A stretch of 64,000 nt of DNA from Micromonospora sp. WMMD1155 (GCF_029581275.1 NZ_CP120742.1:7068501-7132500), one strand, 5' to 3'. Positions 42,701 through 54,305 are shown, counted from the first letter of the stretch. Program-made: numbers and translations. The notes: generated by a model from the sequence alone, not told the origin.

Positions 42701-45700
42701 GGAGTGGTTCCGCCAGCGGGGCGGTCCCGGCGACGGGTTCAGCCAGTCGGTCGGGCTCCAGGTGCCGGCCGACCTGGGCCACGACCGGCTGGTGTCCGCG
42801 GTGCGCACCGTGCTGGACCACCACGACGTGCTGCGGCTGACCCTGACCCGCCGCGGTGGCAGCGGCTTCCGGGCCGCCCGCTGGACGCTGGACGTACGGC
42901 CCCGCGGGGCGGTCGACGCCGCGTCCTGCGTACGCCGGGTGGACGTGGCGGGCCTGGACGAGCGAGGGCTGGCGGAGGCGGTGGGACGCGAGGCCGAGGC
43001 GGCCCGCCGGGAACTCGCTCCCACCGACGGGGTGATGCTGCGGCTGGTGTGGCTGGACGCCGGCCCACGCCACCCCGGACGGCTGTTGGTCGTCGCGCAT
43101 CACCTGGTCGTGGACGGGGTCGCCTGGCGGGTGCTGGTGCCCGACCTGGTGTCCGCCTGGAGTGCGGCGCGGGACGGGACGCCGGTGGCGTTGCCGCCGG
43201 TGGGCACCTCGTACCGGCGCTGGGCGCAGTTGCTCACCGAGGAGGCCCGCCGCCCCGAGCGGGAGGACGAGGTCGACGTCTGGCTCGACCAACTCGCCGG
43301 AGCGGACCCCACGTTGGGCGCCGACCGGCTCGACCCGATCCGCCACGTGACAGGGACCAGCCGGATGTTCGCCATGCGGCTGCCCGCGGAGCAGACCGAG
43401 TTGCTGCTCACCCGGGCGCCGGCGCTGTTCCACTGCGGACCGGACGAGGTGCTGATGACCGGCCTGGCGCTGGCCGTGGCGGCGTGGCGGCGTGGACGCG
43501 GCCGGGGCGACGCCTCGGACGTGCTGCTGGACATCGAGGGGCACGGTCGGGAGCCCGTCGTGCCCGGTGTCGACCTGTCCCGCACGGTCGGCTGGTTCAC
43601 CAGCATCTACCCGGTACGCCTCGACCCGGGCGCCCCGGACTGGGACGAGGTCCGCTGCGGTGGACCGGCCGTGGGCGCCGCCATCCGGCGGGTCCGGCAG
43701 CTCACCCGGTCGCTGCCGGACAAGGGCGTCGGCTTCGGTCTGCTGCGCTACCTCAACCCGCACACCTCGAGCGTGCTGGCGGAGGCCGGTCGCCCGCAGA
43801 TCGGCTTCAACTACCTCGGCCGGTTCGCGGCGGTCGGCGGTGAGGGTGCGGACACCGGGTGGGGCGCGGCGAAGGAGTTCGACGGTCTGGGTGGCGCGTC
43901 CGACCCGGACGCGCCGCTGCCGCACGAGCTGGAGATCGGCATGGTCGCGCAGGAGGGCCCGACCGGTACCCAGCTCACCGCCTCGCTGATGTTCGCGGGC
44001 GAGTTGTTCGACGAGGACGAGATCGCCGACCTGGCCACCCGGTGGGCGGAGGCGTTGGTGGGGCTCGCCGCGCACACCGCCCTGCCCGGTTCCGGCGACA
44101 CCACTCCCCGGGACCTGGACCTGAGCCTGACGCCGCTCACCCCGGAGGAGTTGGACCTGGTCGTCGCGGCGGTGCCGGACCCGGTCGACCTGCTTCCCGT
44201 CGCGCCCCTGCAGGAGGGGATGCTCTTCCACGCCCGCTTCGACGAGGACGCCCTGGACGTCTACTCGGTGCAGCTGATCCTCGACGTCGAGGGCCCGCTC
44301 GACGTGGCCCGGCTCGGTCGCGCCGCGGACGACCTGCTGCGCCGGCATCCCAATCTGCGGGCCGGTTTCCTGCACGACGGGCTGAGCCGGCCGGTGCAGG
44401 TGATCCCGCGCGGCGGCCACCCACCGGTCGACGAGACGGACCTGCGCGACCTCGACCCGGCCGCCCGGGAGGACGAGTCGCAGCGGCTGCTCGCCGCCGA
44501 CCGCGCCCGGCGCTTCGACCTGGCCCGACCACCGCTGGTCCGGATCTCGGTGCACCGGCTCACCGACGGGCGGCACCGGATCTCCCTGCTCTGCCACCAC
44601 ATCGTCGCCGACGGCTGGTCGACACCCCTGCTGATCCGGGACCTGCTCGGCTTCTACGCGGGCGGTGACGCGGCTCGGGACCTGCCGCCGCTGACGCCGT
44701 ACCGGGAGTACGTGACGTGGCTGGTGAGCCGGGACACCGACGCCGCGGCGACGGCCTGGCGCGAGGCGTACACCGGCTTCGAGACGCCGAGCCTGCTCGC
44801 GCCCGGCAGCGACGGGCGGGAACCGGTGCCGGCCCGGGAGGTCGCCGTCGACCTGCCGGACGCGCTCTCCGACGGCCTGGCGCACGCCGCCCGTCACTGC
44901 GGGGTCACCCTCAACACCGTCGTGCAGGCGGCCTGGGGGTTGGCGCTGGCCGCGACCACCGGCAGCGCGGACGTGGCGTTCGGCGCCACCGTGTCGGTAC
45001 GCCCGCCGGAGCTGGACGACATCGAGGCGATGGTGGGCCTGTCGATGAACGTGGTGCCGGTACGGGTCCGCTGCCCCGCCGGATGGTCGTTGCGCGAGGT
45101 GGTGACGCGGCTGCGCGCCGACCAGACGGCCCTCATGCCGCACCAGCACCTGGGACTGCGCGCGATCCACCGGGCGGCCGGGCACAACGCCCTCTTCGAC
45201 ACCGTGTTCGCGTTCGAGAACTATCCGATGGACACCGGCGGCTTCCAGCCCGACGGCAGCGACCTGCGGGTGGTCGGCCTGGCCAGTCACGACGGCAGCC
45301 ACTACCCGGTGACCCTGCGGGTGTACGCCCGGGGTGGGCGGGTCCAGCTCCGGCTGGACCACCGGCCGGACGTGGTCGACGACGAACGCGCCGGGCACCT
45401 GCTGGCCGCGCTGCGCCGGGTGTTCGAGGCGCTGGTGTCGGACGTGGACACACCGGTCGGGCGGCTCCGGCTGGTCGCGCCGGCCGCTGACGACGCGCTG
45501 GCCGGATGGAACGACACCGCGACGCCGCTCCCCCCGACCGGCCCGGACGAGCTGGTGGCGGCGGTCGCGGCGGGCACCCCGGACGCGGTGGCGGTGCTCG
45601 ACGGGGACACCACGCTGACCTACCGCGAGCTGGATTCGCGCGCCGACCGGCTGGCCGGTGCGCTGGTCGCGGCGGGCGTCGTACCCGGCGACCGGGTGGC

Positions 45701-48700
45701 GGTCGCCCTGCCCCGGGGCGCCGCGCTGGTGGTGAGCCTGCTCGCCACCCTCCGGGCCGGTGCCGCGTACCTGCCGGTCGACGTCGGCTACCCACCCGCC
45801 CGGCTGGCGGCCATCCTGGCCGACGCCCGCCCCACCTGCCTCGTCGCGGCCGACGACACGGCGCTGCCCGACTTCCCCGGCCCCCGGCTGCGTCCCGACG
45901 CGCCGGGCGGCGTCGCCGCGCCCCGCGTGCCGGCGGCGGCCGACCGGCCGGCGTACGTCATGTACACCTCCGGCACCACCGGAGTGCCCCGGGGGGTGGT
46001 GGTGCCAGGCGGCGCCATCGTCGCCCTGGCGCTGGACCGGCGCTTCGACGCCGCCGCCCACCGGCGCGTCCTGCTGCACTCGCCGGTGACCTTCGACGCC
46101 GCCACCTACGAGCTGTGGGTGCCGCTGCTCCGCGGCGGCACGGTGGTGGTCGCGCCACCCGGCGACCTGGACGTCGCGGCCATCGGCCGGCTCGTCGTGC
46201 GGCACCGGGTGACCGCGCTGTGGCTGACCGCGGGCCTGTTCCGGCTCGTCGCCGGGGAGGCACCGGAGGTGCTGACCGGGGTGGCGGAGGTGTGGACCGG
46301 CGGTGAGGTGGTGCCGACCGACGCGGTGGCCCGGGTGCGGGCGGCCGTGCCCGGCATCACGGTGGTCGACGGGTACGGCCCGACCGAGAACACCACCTTC
46401 GCCACCGCCTGGCCGGTGCGCCCCGGTGAGCCGGTCGACGGTCCACTGCCCATCGGGCGGCCGATGGACAACACCCGGGCGTACGTCCTGGATCCGGCGT
46501 TGCGGCCGACGGGCCCGGACGTGCCGGGTGAGCTGTACCTGGCCGGCGCCGGGCTGGCGCACGGCTACCTCGACGACGCCGCGCTGACCGCGTCCCGGTT
46601 CCCCGCCGACCCGTTCGGCCCGCCCGGCGGTCGGCTCTACCGCACCGGCGACCTGGCCCGCTGGGACGTCGACGGGGTGCTGCACTTCCTGGGCCGCGCC
46701 GACGACCAGGTGAAGGTGCGTGGCTTCCGGATCGAGCCGGGGGACGTGGAGGCCGCGCTGCGCGAGCATCCGGCGGTGGCGCAGGCCGTCGTCGTCGCCC
46801 GCGAGGACCACCCCGGGGTACGCCGGCTGGTCGCCTACGTCACCGGCGACGACGCCGACGGCACGGCGATCCGCGAGTGGGCGGCGACCCGTCTGCCCGA
46901 CCACCTGCTGCCGGCGGCCGTCGTCGTGGTGCGGCGGTTCCCGCTGACCGCCAACGGCAAGCTGGACCGGGCGTTGCTGCCCGCGCCGGGGCCGGCGGTC
47001 GGCGGGCGGGGCGGCGCGCCGCGCACCGACGCCGAACGCGTCGTCGCCGGGCTCTTCGCCGAGGTGCTGCGGCTGGACGAGGTGGGCGTCGAGGACCGCT
47101 TCTTCGACCTCGGCGGAGACAGCATCTCCGCGCTGCAACTGGCCAGCCGGGCCCGCCGGGCGGGACTGGCGCTGACGCCGCGGCAGGTCTTCGCACACAA
47201 GTCGGTCGCGGCCATCGCGGCGGTCGCCCAGGCGGTGGCCGCACCGGCCGTCGAGACCCGCGACGACGCGATCGGCCCGATGCCGCTCACACCGATCATG
47301 CGGTGGTGCCACGAGCGGCCCGGCCCGGTCGACGGCTTCAGCCAGTCGATCACCCTGGCCGTGCCCGCCGGTGTCACCCGCGCCGATCTCGTGGCGGCCG
47401 TGCAGGCGGTGCTCGACCACCACGACGCGCTGCGGATGCGGGTCGACGCGTCCGGCGGATGCGAGATCCTGCCGGTCGGGTCGGTGGACGCCGGCACCGT
47501 CGTCGGCCAGGTCCGGGTCGCCGACCTCGACGCCACCGAGGCGTACGCGGTCCTCGACGCGGCCCGGGAGGACGCCCGCCGGGCGTTGGTGCCCGCCGAC
47601 GGACGGATGTTCCGGGTGGTACACGCGGATGCCGGCGGCGAACGGGCCGGTCGGCTGTTCCTGCTCGCCCACCACTTCGTCGTGGACGGCGTCTCCTGGC
47701 GGGTGCTCGGCGCCGACCTGGAGGCCGCCTGGCGGGCCGCCCGCGACGGGACACCGGCCGGTGCGGCGCTCGCGCCGGTCGGCACGTCCCTGCGCCGGTG
47801 GGCGGGGCTGCTCGCCGAGGAGGCGCAACGCCCGGAGCGGGAGAACGAGGTGGACCTCTGGCTGGAACAGCTGAGCGGTCACCAGCCGCTGGTGGGCAGC
47901 CGGCCGCTCGACCCGGCGGTGGACGTCGCCGCGACCGCCGCCGCCGTGCCGGTCGAACTGCCGCCGGAGGAGAGCGCGGCGTTGCTGGTGCGGCTGCCCG
48001 CGCTGTTCCACTGCACGCCGGACGTGGTGTTGGCCACCGCGCTGGTGATCGCGACGGCTCACCGGCGTCGGGTCCGGGGCAGCGCCGACGGCGGCTCGGC
48101 TCTGGTGATCGACAGCGAGTTGCACGGCCGCGAACCGCTCGTCGACGGGCTCGACCTGACCCGCACCGCCGGCTGGTTCACCAGCATGTTCCCGGTACGC
48201 CTCGACCCGGGCGCGGTCGACTGGCAGCAGGTGGTGGTCGGCGGGCCGGCCCTGGAGTCGGCGCTCAAGCGGGTCAAGGAGCAACTGCGGTCGGTGCCGG
48301 ACCACGGCATCGGGTACGGCCTGCTGCGCTACCTCAACCCGCACACCCGGCCGCTGCTGGCGGCTGCCGGGCACCCGGAGGTCGGCTTCAACTATCTGGG
48401 CCGCTTCCCCGGCGGCGCCGACGACCCGAGCGCCGGCCCGGACGGGTGGAGTCCGGCTCCCGAGGCGGGCGCGTTGGACGGCGGCGCCGACCCGCGTACT
48501 CCGCTCGACCACGTCCTGGAGGTCACCGCCTGGTCGGTGGACGGCCCCGGGGGCCCGGTGCTGTCGGCGAGCCTGCTGTACGGAAGCCAGGTCGTCGACG
48601 CGGCCGAGGTCGAGGAGTTGGCCCGGGCGTGGCGGCAGGCGTTGGGTGGCCTGGCGGCGCTGGCCGGGGTCAGCGCCGGCGGACGCACGCCCAGCGACTT

Positions 48701-50069
48701 CCCCCTGGTGCGCCTCACCCAGCACCAGGTGGACGCGATCACCGCCGAGGTCCCCGGTGCCGGTGAGGTGCTGCCGCTGGCCCCGTTGCAGGAGGGTCTG
48801 CTCTTCCACGCGGTCTCCGCCGACGAGGCCCGCGGGGTCTACGTCGTGCAGCTCACCCTGTACCTGGACGGCCCTCTGGACGCGGCGGCGCTGCGTCGGG
48901 CCGGTGACGGGTTGCTGCGCCGGCATCCGCACCTCGGTGCGGCGTTCCTGCACGAGGGGCTGCCGGTGCCGGTGCAGGTGATCGGCGAGACGACCCGGAT
49001 GCCGTGGCGCGAGATCGACCTGAGCCGGCTCGCCCCGCCGGAGCAGGAGGGCCGGCTGGCGGATCTGGTCGACGCGTACCGGGCGGCCCGCTTCCAGCCC
49101 ACCCAGCCGCCGATGGCGCGGCTGCTGCTGGTCCGGCTGGCCGCCGAGCGGCACGCGCTGGTGGTCGGTGCGCACCACATCCTCCTGGACGGCTGGTCGA
49201 CGCCGCTGCTCATCACCGACCTGTTGGCGCTGTACCACGCGGAGCTGCGCGAGACGGCGTTGCCACCGGCTCCCCCGTACCGCGACTATCTGGCCTGGGT
49301 CGCCCGCCAGGACCGGAGAGCGGCCCGCGCCGCCTGGCGGGACGTCCTCGACGGCCTGCCGGGGCCGACCCTGCTGGCCGAACCGGCGCCGGACCGGGAG
49401 GCGGTGCTTCCGGAGCACGTGACCTCGGAGCTGTCGGAACCGCTCAGCACGGCCCTGCGCTCGCGCGCCCGCGCCGACGGGCTCACCGTCAACACCTTCG
49501 TCCAGGCGGCCTGGGCACTCACCCTCGCCGACACGACCGGCCGCGACGACGTGGTGTTCGGCATGACCGTGGCCGGGCGGCCACCCGAGCTGCCGGGCGT
49601 GGAGAAGATGGTGGGGTTGTTCATCAACACGCTCCCGGTCCGGGTCCGGCTGCGCACCGAGGAGGACCTCGCCGGTCTGTTGGCTCGGATCCAGGACGAG
49701 CAATCCCAGCTGAGCGGTTTCCAGTACCTCAGTCTCGGTGAGATCCAGCGCGCCGCCGGGGTGGGCGAGCTGTTCGACAGCGCTGTCGTGTTCGAGAACT
49801 TCCCGCTGGACCCGGAGGCGCTCACCGAGGCCACCGGCGGCCTGCGCATGAGCGGCGCCACCGGCCACGACACCCCGCACTTCACGTTCGGGTTGGCCGT
49901 GCTGCCGTACGAGCGGATCGCGTTCCGGGTCACCCACCGGCCCGACCTGCTGCCCCGGGCGGACGTGGAGCGTCTGGTGGAAGCCATGGTGCGGGCCCTG
50001 CAGATGCTCGTCGACCATCCCGAGTGGCGGGTCGCCGCCGTACGGGCCGAACCCCTGCTGAGGAGCTGA
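39741..50069 (+). CDS. Bimodular NRPS: degenerate C, A, PCP, E, C, A, PCP, E, C
   Basis: The 3442-residue protein opens with a C-like domain (1-390) whose active site reads [14 protein letters not shown] at 94-107 in place of WxQRxHHxxxDG, so both histidines are gone. Then A1 (395-880; pocket read as D-V-F-S-L-A-V-V-Y-K, not assigned), PCP1 (Ser928), E1 (HHLVVDG at 1120, [14 protein letters not shown]), C2 (HHIVADG at 1619), A2 (1930-2415; D-A-Y-W-W-G-G-T-F-K, close to valine codes such as DA(F/L)WxGGTFK), PCP2 (Ser2461), E2 (HHFVVDG at 2644) and a final C domain (HHILLDG at 3145). It should make a peptide with two D residues and join it to a unit on a separate carrier. No thioesterase is present. 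GTG 39747 is an alternative start with better spacing. Confidence 0.92.
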   Translation: MTVADHTGAVAALVTPEGVLDPALFGTAVRRALDELHTATGLPAPDDVELVDLGGEPDPERAAEGWGGDGTGARTTDRRSAQALLHLGAGRCGWYQRYPGGDLDRHGVELVTTRAAEIYSGLLGGGTVGEPLRATPPPGPEAPGADAARRHWADELRDAPQPAGLSTTHDGRRVGRVTAEAPLDAGETAAVRAASRAAGVAWPVWLAAAVTCYLHRRGAGTDVLTGVRVAGRTERGDLRDPGPLARVLPLRVPVRPEHTVAAVVRRVADATRRARRHQRHPVTDVGPYGVLVEAVPAAAPARFGPVPATVRHLGTGQPAQLVVRVVEDPVDHGLCLVLDGDAAHFDATDLTAHLAGLRRALTAAPGQPVAAVDLVGDPVRRAVAEWNDTATTVTPATIPGLFETTADRAPEALAVVAGPTRLTYRDLDERANRLAHHLLAEGAGPGLLVALALPRTADTVVALLAITKTGAAYLPVDPAYPAARIAGMLADARPALLLTDGDLADRHPDHRAVRLDDPAVRADVDGRPTRRPVDADRSGPLLPAHPAYVIYTSGSTGRPKGVVVAHRSVANLLGWARRDIGDRALRRVLASTSLSFDVSVFEVVVPLLAGHTVELVADPLALIAEPSAGWQVSLVSTVPSVLGHLVAHGGLDLSPDTLLLAGEALPVQVARAVRERFPDARLGNVYGPTEATVYATAWYGSGPVDGPPPIGRPLPNTRAYVLDSVLQPVPPGTAGELYLAGHGIADGYLGNPALTAERFPADPFGPPGSRLYRTGDLARWDSDGVLHYLGRTDHQVKVRGFRIEPGDVEATLTGHPSVTAAAVVAREDRPGDRKLVAYVTGAVDGAAVRAWAAARMPDHMVPSAVVVLDRLPTTPNGKLDRTALPAPDFAAANPTAGAATVLAGVFADVLGLPSVDHRASLFDIGGDSIIAIQLVSRARRAGLSFTPQDVFEHPTVEGLATICGRVDDGPAEVADDGVGRVPLTPIMEWFRQRGGPGDGFSQSVGLQVPADLGHDRLVSAVRTVLDHHDVLRLTLTRRGGSGFRAARWTLDVRPRGAVDAASCVRRVDVAGLDERGLAEAVGREAEAARRELAPTDGVMLRLVWLDAGPRHPGRLLVVAHHLVVDGVAWRVLVPDLVSAWSAARDGTPVALPPVGTSYRRWAQLLTEEARRPEREDEVDVWLDQLAGADPTLGADRLDPIRHVTGTSRMFAMRLPAEQTELLLTRAPALFHCGPDEVLMTGLALAVAAWRRGRGRGDASDVLLDIEGHGREPVVPGVDLSRTVGWFTSIYPVRLDPGAPDWDEVRCGGPAVGAAIRRVRQLTRSLPDKGVGFGLLRYLNPHTSSVLAEAGRPQIGFNYLGRFAAVGGEGADTGWGAAKEFDGLGGASDPDAPLPHELEIGMVAQEGPTGTQLTASLMFAGELFDEDEIADLATRWAEALVGLAAHTALPGSGDTTPRDLDLSLTPLTPEELDLVVAAVPDPVDLLPVAPLQEGMLFHARFDEDALDVYSVQLILDVEGPLDVARLGRAADDLLRRHPNLRAGFLHDGLSRPVQVIPRGGHPPVDETDLRDLDPAAREDESQRLLAADRARRFDLARPPLVRISVHRLTDGRHRISLLCHHIVADGWSTPLLIRDLLGFYAGGDAARDLPPLTPYREYVTWLVSRDTDAAATAWREAYTGFETPSLLAPGSDGREPVPAREVAVDLPDALSDGLAHAARHCGVTLNTVVQAAWGLALAATTGSADVAFGATVSVRPPELDDIEAMVGLSMNVVPVRVRCPAGWSLREVVTRLRADQTALMPHQHLGLRAIHRAAGHNALFDTVFAFENYPMDTGGFQPDGSDLRVVGLASHDGSHYPVTLRVYARGGRVQLRLDHRPDVVDDERAGHLLAALRRVFEALVSDVDTPVGRLRLVAPAADDALAGWNDTATPLPPTGPDELVAAVAAGTPDAVAVLDGDTTLTYRELDSRADRLAGALVAAGVVPGDRVAVALPRGAALVVSLLATLRAGAAYLPVDVGYPPARLAAILADARPTCLVAADDTALPDFPGPRLRPDAPGGVAAPRVPAAADRPAYVMYTSGTTGVPRGVVVPGGAIVALALDRRFDAAAHRRVLLHSPVTFDAATYELWVPLLRGGTVVVAPPGDLDVAAIGRLVVRHRVTALWLTAGLFRLVAGEAPEVLTGVAEVWTGGEVVPTDAVARVRAAVPGITVVDGYGPTENTTFATAWPVRPGEPVDGPLPIGRPMDNTRAYVLDPALRPTGPDVPGELYLAGAGLAHGYLDDAALTASRFPADPFGPPGGRLYRTGDLARWDVDGVLHFLGRADDQVKVRGFRIEPGDVEAALREHPAVAQAVVVAREDHPGVRRLVAYVTGDDADGTAIREWAATRLPDHLLPAAVVVVRRFPLTANGKLDRALLPAPGPAVGGRGGAPRTDAERVVAGLFAEVLRLDEVGVEDRFFDLGGDSISALQLASRARRAGLALTPRQVFAHKSVAAIAAVAQAVAAPAVETRDDAIGPMPLTPIMRWCHERPGPVDGFSQSITLAVPAGVTRADLVAAVQAVLDHHDALRMRVDASGGCEILPVGSVDAGTVVGQVRVADLDATEAYAVLDAAREDARRALVPADGRMFRVVHADAGGERAGRLFLLAHHFVVDGVSWRVLGADLEAAWRAARDGTPAGAALAPVGTSLRRWAGLLAEEAQRPERENEVDLWLEQLSGHQPLVGSRPLDPAVDVAATAAAVPVELPPEESAALLVRLPALFHCTPDVVLATALVIATAHRRRVRGSADGGSALVIDSELHGREPLVDGLDLTRTAGWFTSMFPVRLDPGAVDWQQVVVGGPALESALKRVKEQLRSVPDHGIGYGLLRYLNPHTRPLLAAAGHPEVGFNYLGRFPGGADDPSAGPDGWSPAPEAGALDGGADPRTPLDHVLEVTAWSVDGPGGPVLSASLLYGSQVVDAAEVEELARAWRQALGGLAALAGVSAGGRTPSDFPLVRLTQHQVDAITAEVPGAGEVLPLAPLQEGLLFHAVSADEARGVYVVQLTLYLDGPLDAAALRRAGDGLLRRHPHLGAAFLHEGLPVPVQVIGETTRMPWREIDLSRLAPPEQEGRLADLVDAYRAARFQPTQPPMARLLLVRLAAERHALVVGAHHILLDGWSTPLLITDLLALYHAELRETALPPAPPYRDYLAWVARQDRRAARAAWRDVLDGLPGPTLLAEPAPDREAVLPEHVTSELSEPLSTALRSRARADGLTVNTFVQAAWALTLADTTGRDDVVFGMTVAGRPPELPGVEKMVGLFINTLPVRVRLRTEEDLAGLLARIQDEQSQLSGFQYLSLGEIQRAAGVGELFDSAVVFENFPLDPEALTEATGGLRMSGATGHDTPHFTFGLAVLPYERIAFRVTHRPDLLPRADVERLVEAMVRALQMLVDHPEWRVAAVRAEPLLRS

Positions 50070-50071
50070 CG

Positions 50072-50302
50072 ATGACGAACCCGTTCGAGGACGACGAGGG
50101 CACCTTCCTGGCCCTGGTCAACGAGGAGGGCCAGTACTCGCTGTGGCCGGCGTTCGTGGACGTGCCGGCCGGGTGGAGCGTGACGCTCGGGCCGGCGGGA
50201 AGGGCGGAGTGTCTGCGGCACATCGAGACCCACTGGACGGACATGCGTCCCCGCAGCCTGGTACGGGCCCTCACCGCTCCGGACGTCCGACTGGAAGACT
50301 AG
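50072..50302 (+). CDS. MbtH-like NRPS chaperone
   Basis: The 76-residue protein starts [19 protein letters not shown] and has the MbtH marks [14 protein letters not shown] and [10 protein letters not shown]. Such proteins bind A domains and are needed for the folding or activity of many of them. GAGGAG lies just upstream of the ATG, and the gene follows the NRPS stop by two bases, so the NRPS domains are the natural partners. Confidence 0.95.
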   Translation: MTNPFEDDEGTFLALVNEEGQYSLWPAFVDVPAGWSVTLGPAGRAECLRHIETHWTDMRPRSLVRALTAPDVRLED

Positions 50303-50364
50303 ACGCAGTCGAGTCCTCGGGAAGTGATGGCGGATCGGGACCGGCCCGTGACAGCATGCCGAGC

Positions 50365-50745
50365 ATGGCTCTCGGACTCGACGTACGCCGTCTGGCGGCC
50401 ATCGACATGTGGGGTTCCGCCGGTGTCCGGTGGCGACGATGGGTCATCCTCGCCGAGTTCCTGCTGGGCGTCGGCGGTGGTGGCGCGCTCGGCCTCCTCG
50501 CGGTGTCCTCCGGCGGCGGCCTGCGCACGGTGGTGGGGTGGTGGCTGATCGGTCTGGCCGTCAACTACGTACCGCTGTCGGTGCACGCGCTCACGCTGAT
50601 CCGTCCCGGCGCGCTGGAGGCGGAGATCCGGGGCGTGGACGTCCCGGGCGAGCTTCGGCACTACACGACGGCGCAATTGTGGGTCGCGGTGCCGTTGCTG
50701 GTGGCGGTGTTAGCCGTCGTTCAGTGGCCACGAATCCGTCGATAA
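50365..50745 (+). CDS. Small membrane protein of unknown function
   Basis: The protein of about 126 residues has three probable membrane helices (around ILAEFLLGVGGGGALGLLAV, TVVGWWLIGLAVNYVPLSV and LWVAVPLLVAVLAVV) and a basic end (PRIRR). I recognise no family. ATG 50356 would add three residues, and neither start has a clear ribosome binding site. It follows the MbtH gene by about 60 bases and might belong to the cluster or be unrelated. Confidence 0.55.
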   Translation: MALGLDVRRLAAIDMWGSAGVRWRRWVILAEFLLGVGGGGALGLLAVSSGGGLRTVVGWWLIGLAVNYVPLSVHALTLIRPGALEAEIRGVDVPGELRHYTTAQLWVAVPLLVAVLAVVQWPRIRR

Positions 50746-50952
50746 TGGTCTATCGCCGTTCAGCCCATCCCACTTTCGGTTGACCATTGTGGCCGGTTGG
50801 CTTCGACCCCGACCGACATGCGCTGATGCTCTGATCAGGGGACATAGACAGTTGCTGCTGCCATATTGATCTCGTGTGGCACTCGCGACACTTTGTCACG
50901 GGCCCTACACTTCGTTTGTCACATGGCTGAACCGGGGGGAGAGCTGATCGAG

Positions 50953-51630
50953 GTGGAACGATTTGGAGACCCGTTCACAGAAGATCGAGACGGCTTCAGC
51001 GTCCTCGTCTTCGCCGACAACGAGATGGCCCGCCGCGGCCTGAGCGACATGCTCATCTCACTCGACTCGGTGACCGAGGTGAATACCTTCGTCGCCGCCT
51101 ATCCCGACCACGTGCCGTGTGGCCGGCCGTACGACATCCTGGTGCTGGCGTGCGAGGACCTCGCCGCGACGGGTCCCTACCAGGTCGCCGACGCGGCGTT
51201 CAGCCAGGGCGCGAAGATCCTGCTGCTGCTGGGGCGCCGCTGCGAGAGCCTCGACGCGGTCACCCGCTTTCCGAGCAACGGCTTCCTGATCCAGGACGAC
51301 GTCACCGAGGACGCACTGGCCCAGGCGCTGAGGCGGATCGACAGTGGAGAGATCCCGATGCCGGCGATGCTGGCCAACCGGCTGCTGGAGCGCGCCCGCG
51401 GCACCACGCCGCAGGTCCGCGCCGACTGCACCAAGCTGACGCCGCGGGAGCGCGAGACGCTGATCCTGCTCGCGGAAGGGCTGAGCAACAAGCAGATCGC
51501 CCGTCGCATGCTGATCTCGCAGCACGGCGTCAAACGACTGGTGGCCAACATCCTGGCCAAGCTCAACTGCTCCAACCGCACCCTCGCCGCTGCGGTCGCC
51601 ATCAAGCAGGGTCTGCTCGAAGAGGTCTGA
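50953..51630 (+). CDS. LuxR-type regulator with pseudo-receiver domain
   Basis: The protein of about 225 residues has a receiver-like domain (FSVLVFADNEMARRGLSDML at the start) and a C-terminal LuxR helix-turn-helix (LTPRERETLILLAEGLSNKQ, QHGVKRLVANILAKL). At the phosphorylation site the text is YDILVLACEDLA, where a true receiver has an Asp, so phosphate control is unlikely; it may sense a ligand or work as a constitutive activator. Such regulators often control antibiotic clusters. GTG 50953 has GGGGGGAGAG nine bases upstream; ATG 50923 is the alternative. Confidence 0.75.
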   Translation: MERFGDPFTEDRDGFSVLVFADNEMARRGLSDMLISLDSVTEVNTFVAAYPDHVPCGRPYDILVLACEDLAATGPYQVADAAFSQGAKILLLLGRRCESLDAVTRFPSNGFLIQDDVTEDALAQALRRIDSGEIPMPAMLANRLLERARGTTPQVRADCTKLTPRERETLILLAEGLSNKQIARRMLISQHGVKRLVANILAKLNCSNRTLAAAVAIKQGLLEEV

Positions 51631-51643
51631 GGCGCCGCAAGCG

Positions 51644-51678
51644 GCGGGGCCGGCCGGGTCTGCCCGGACCGGCCCCGC
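51644..51678. terminator. Bidirectional hairpin between convergent LuxR and TetR genes
   Basis: Bases 51644-51653 (GCGGGGCCGG) pair with 51669-51678, and inside them CCGGG (51654-51658) pairs with CCCGG (51663-51667) around a TCTG loop, leaving one bulged A. It lies 14 bases after the LuxR stop and just past the TetR stop. Confidence 0.75.
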
Positions 51679-51684
51679 TCGCGT

Positions 51685-52332
51685 TCAGACCGACGAGGCG
51701 CTGACCACCGGAGTGAGGTGGCCGCTCTCCCGGGGCAGCACGCCCTCGCTGATCAGCTGCCACACCGTCTTGGCCGCGTCCTGCTGGGTCAGCGCGCCGG
51801 AGACGAGGTAGTCGTGCAGGCTGACCACCATCTTGAAGATGAGCAGCCCGTGCACGTCCGGCCGCAGATCGCCGCGCAGACCGCCGGTGTCGATGCCGGT
51901 GGAGATCGTCTCTATGAACGGCTGCGGCAGGTTGGTCATCAACGTACGGAGGCGGGAGACCGCCGCCGACGAGAGATCCGCCTGCTCCAACGTCACCCAG
52001 CTCAATCGGTGCCGCTGGCTCGCGAAGTAGCCGAGCAGCGCCTCGATGCAGCCGCGCAGGCGCGCGACGGGATCCTCCTCGCGTGAGTGGACCGCCAGCA
52101 GGGCCGCCCTACAGTCGTCGACCTCCCGCTCGACGTGGGCGAGCAACGCGTGCTCCACGTCCGGGAAGTACTTGTAGACCGTCGCCCGGCCGATCCCGGC
52201 CCGTTGGGCCAACGCGGCCATCGACGCCTTCGCGACGCCCTCCTCGGCCACCAGCTCGATCGCCGCGTCGATGATCCGTTCGCGGTATCGAGCCTTGTGG
52301 GTCTCGAGGGTGTCACGCCAGTCCTCCGCCAC
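51685..52332 (-). CDS. TetR-family repressor of the divergent exporter
   Basis: The protein of about 215 residues has an N-terminal TetR helix-turn-helix (RERIIDAAIELVAEEGVAKA, AGIGRATVYKYFPD) and an all-helical ligand domain. GTG 52332 has GGAGGAA four bases upstream and is preferred over ATG 52389, which would lie inside the operator region. It diverges from a DrrAB-type ABC exporter and probably represses it until the exported compound binds. Confidence 0.85.
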   Translation of the reverse strand: MAEDWRDTLETHKARYRERIIDAAIELVAEEGVAKASMAALAQRAGIGRATVYKYFPDVEHALLAHVEREVDDCRAALLAVHSREEDPVARLRGCIEALLGYFASQRHRLSWVTLEQADLSSAAVSRLRTLMTNLPQPFIETISTGIDTGGLRGDLRPDVHGLLIFKMVVSLHDYLVSGALTQQDAAKTVWQLISEGVLPRESGHLTPVVSASSV

Positions 52333-52367
52333 GGCTTCCTCCAAACCGTCCCGACTCGGCCGCACCA

Positions 52368-52406
52368 CCGAGACACAATGTATTGACACCAGACGAACTG
52401 TCTCGG
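52368..52406. promoter_or_regulatory. Operator-like inverted repeats between tetR and the ABC exporter
   Basis: CCGAGACA (52368-52375) and TGTCTCGG (52399-52406) are perfect inverted copies. Inside them lies a smaller one, AGAC (52391-52394) with GTCT (52400-52403). A TTGACA element at 52383-52388 sits between the arms and could be a -35 box for the exporter genes. The layout fits binding of the TetR protein over both promoters. Confidence 0.5.
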
Positions 52407-52440
52407 AGACTCCTGAGTATATCGGCCCGAGGAGACCAGT

Positions 52441-53469
52441 ATGGACCCAAGAACGGCTGTCTCACCTCCACCAGGTGGAGGAGTAATTGCTCCCGCAATC
52501 ATCGCGACCGGCCTACGCAGGCGATTCGGTGCGCACTGGGCGGTCGACGGCGTCGACCTGTGCGTGCCAATGGGTGAGATCTACGGATTCCTGGGTCCCA
52601 ACGGAGCCGGCAAGTCCACCACCGTCCGCATGCTCTGCGCGCTGCTCACCCCGTCCGGCGGTTCCGCCACGGTCGCCGGACACGACGTCGCGAGCGACCC
52701 GGTCGGCGTGCACCTGGCCATCGGCGCCGCCCTACAGGCGACCGCCATCGACGACCGGCAGACCGGCCTCGAACACCTGGAGCTGCAGGGCCGCCTGTAC
52801 GGCCTGCGCGGCTCCACCATCGACCGCCGGATCAGCGAGTTGCAGGACCTGATCGAGCTGGGCGACGCGATCAAGCGTCCGGCCGGCTCCTACTCCGGCG
52901 GCATGAAGCGTCGCCTCGACCTCGCGCTGGCCCTGATCCACAACCCCGGCGTGCTCTTCCTCGACGAGCCGACCACCGGTCTCGACCCGGTCAGCCGGTT
53001 CGCCCTCTGGGACGAGGTACGCCGACTCAACTCCGAGAGCGGCACCACGGTCTTCCTCACCACGCAGTACCTGGAGGAGGCCGACGAGCTGGCCGAACGG
53101 GTCGGCATCATCTCCGACGGTCGGCTGGTCGCCGAGGACACACCGGACGCGCTCAAGCGACGCATCGGTGCCGACATGGTGGTGGCCCGGGTCGACGGCG
53201 ACGCCGAGTCGGCCGCCACGGCGCTGCGCGCACTGCCGGAGGTCGAGGGCGTCGACGTCATCGGCCCCGAGATCACCGCGCGGGTGGGCGACGGGCCGAC
53301 CGCCGTCACACCGGTCGCCGTCGCGCTCGCCAACGCCGGCGTGCCGGTGCAGACCCTGACGCTGCGCCGGCCCACCCTCGACGACGTCTTCCTCTCGGTC
53401 ACCGGTCAGCGGTTGGCCGGCGACCAGGCCGACGCCGAGCTCGCGACCACCGGAGGGGGACCCCGATGA
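52441..53469 (+). CDS. DrrA-like ABC exporter ATPase
   Basis: The 342-residue protein has Walker A (GPNGAGKST), signature (YSGGMKRRLDLA), Walker B (VLFLDEPTTGLDP) and the DrrA-type C-terminal extension (LRRPTLDDVFLSVTG). It pairs with the permease that overlaps its stop (ATGA) and should export a drug or metabolite, probably the product of the surrounding cluster. GAGGAG precedes the ATG. The divergent TetR gene is its likely regulator. Confidence 0.9.
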   Translation: MDPRTAVSPPPGGGVIAPAIIATGLRRRFGAHWAVDGVDLCVPMGEIYGFLGPNGAGKSTTVRMLCALLTPSGGSATVAGHDVASDPVGVHLAIGAALQATAIDDRQTGLEHLELQGRLYGLRGSTIDRRISELQDLIELGDAIKRPAGSYSGGMKRRLDLALALIHNPGVLFLDEPTTGLDPVSRFALWDEVRRLNSESGTTVFLTTQYLEEADELAERVGIISDGRLVAEDTPDALKRRIGADMVVARVDGDAESAATALRALPEVEGVDVIGPEITARVGDGPTAVTPVAVALANAGVPVQTLTLRRPTLDDVFLSVTGQRLAGDQADAELATTGGGPR

Positions 53470-54305
53470 CCACCATGCCCGACGCCCTGCCCGCAGTCCG
53501 GGCGGAGCTGCCCACGCCCAGGCCGAACCTCGCCCGGCGCGCCGGCTTCGTCCGCGACGTGATCCACATCGCCGGCCGTTCGCTGCGGCAGGCCCGCCGC
53601 GAACCGGAGACGCTGTTCCCGCCGATCTTCGTGCCGGTGTTCTTCTTCGCGATCTTCATCGGCTCGTTGGAGAGCATCTTCGGTCAGGCCGGGATCGACG
53701 AGTTCCGGGCCTTCCAGCTCCCGGTGTCGATCGTCATCGCGGTGACCGGGGTGACCCGCGCGCCGTCGGTCGTCACCGACATCATGAACGGCTACTTCGA
53801 CCGGCTGCTGCTCTCCCCCGTCAACCGGCTGGCGCTGCTGCTCGGCATGATGGTCGCCGATCTCGCCATCGTGGCCGCGCTCACCGTTCCGGTGCTGATC
53901 ATGGGCACGATCGTCGGCGTCGAGTTCACCACCGGCGTGCTGGGCATGCTGGCGTTCGTCGGGGTGGCACTGGCCTGGTCCCTGGCGTACGTCGGAATCC
54001 TGTACGCGGTGGCGCTGCGCACCGCCAACCCGACCGTGACCGCCCAGACCTTCCTGCTGTTCTTCCCGTTCGTCTTCCTCTCCACGACCATCGTCCCCCG
54101 CGAGGAGATGACCGGGTGGATGGACGCGGTGGCCGGGGTCAACCCACTGACCTACGTCTACGGCGCGCTGCGGTCCCTGATCACCGAGGGGTGGTCGGCG
54201 ACCCCGCTGCTGCACGGGTTCATCGCCATCGTGGCGGTGGGCATCCTGGCGCACACGCTCGCGTACCTCGCGCTGCGCGGAAGGGTTTCGCGCTCCCGCC
54301 GCTGA
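53466..54305 (+). CDS. DrrB-like ABC exporter permease
   Basis: The 279-residue protein has six hydrophobic segments of the ABC-2 type (FPPIFVPVFFFAIFIGSL, LAIVAALTVPVLIMGTIV and others) and the family motif around FLSTTIVPREEMTGWM ... NPLTYVYGALR. It forms the membrane part of the exporter with the DrrA-like ATPase. Its ATG overlaps the ATPase stop. Confidence 0.9.
   Translation: MTTMPDALPAVRAELPTPRPNLARRAGFVRDVIHIAGRSLRQARREPETLFPPIFVPVFFFAIFIGSLESIFGQAGIDEFRAFQLPVSIVIAVTGVTRAPSVVTDIMNGYFDRLLLSPVNRLALLLGMMVADLAIVAALTVPVLIMGTIVGVEFTTGVLGMLAFVGVALAWSLAYVGILYAVALRTANPTVTAQTFLLFFPFVFLSTTIVPREEMTGWMDAVAGVNPLTYVYGALRSLITEGWSATPLLHGFIAIVAVGILAHTLAYLALRGRVSRSRR

Noticed and set aside
38736..50018. 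A very long open frame on the minus strand opposite the large NRPS
   Set aside because: It lies antisense to a gene with perfect NRPS motifs; its text is low-complexity Arg/Gly/Val/His sequence with no domain, as expected from GC-rich codon structure.
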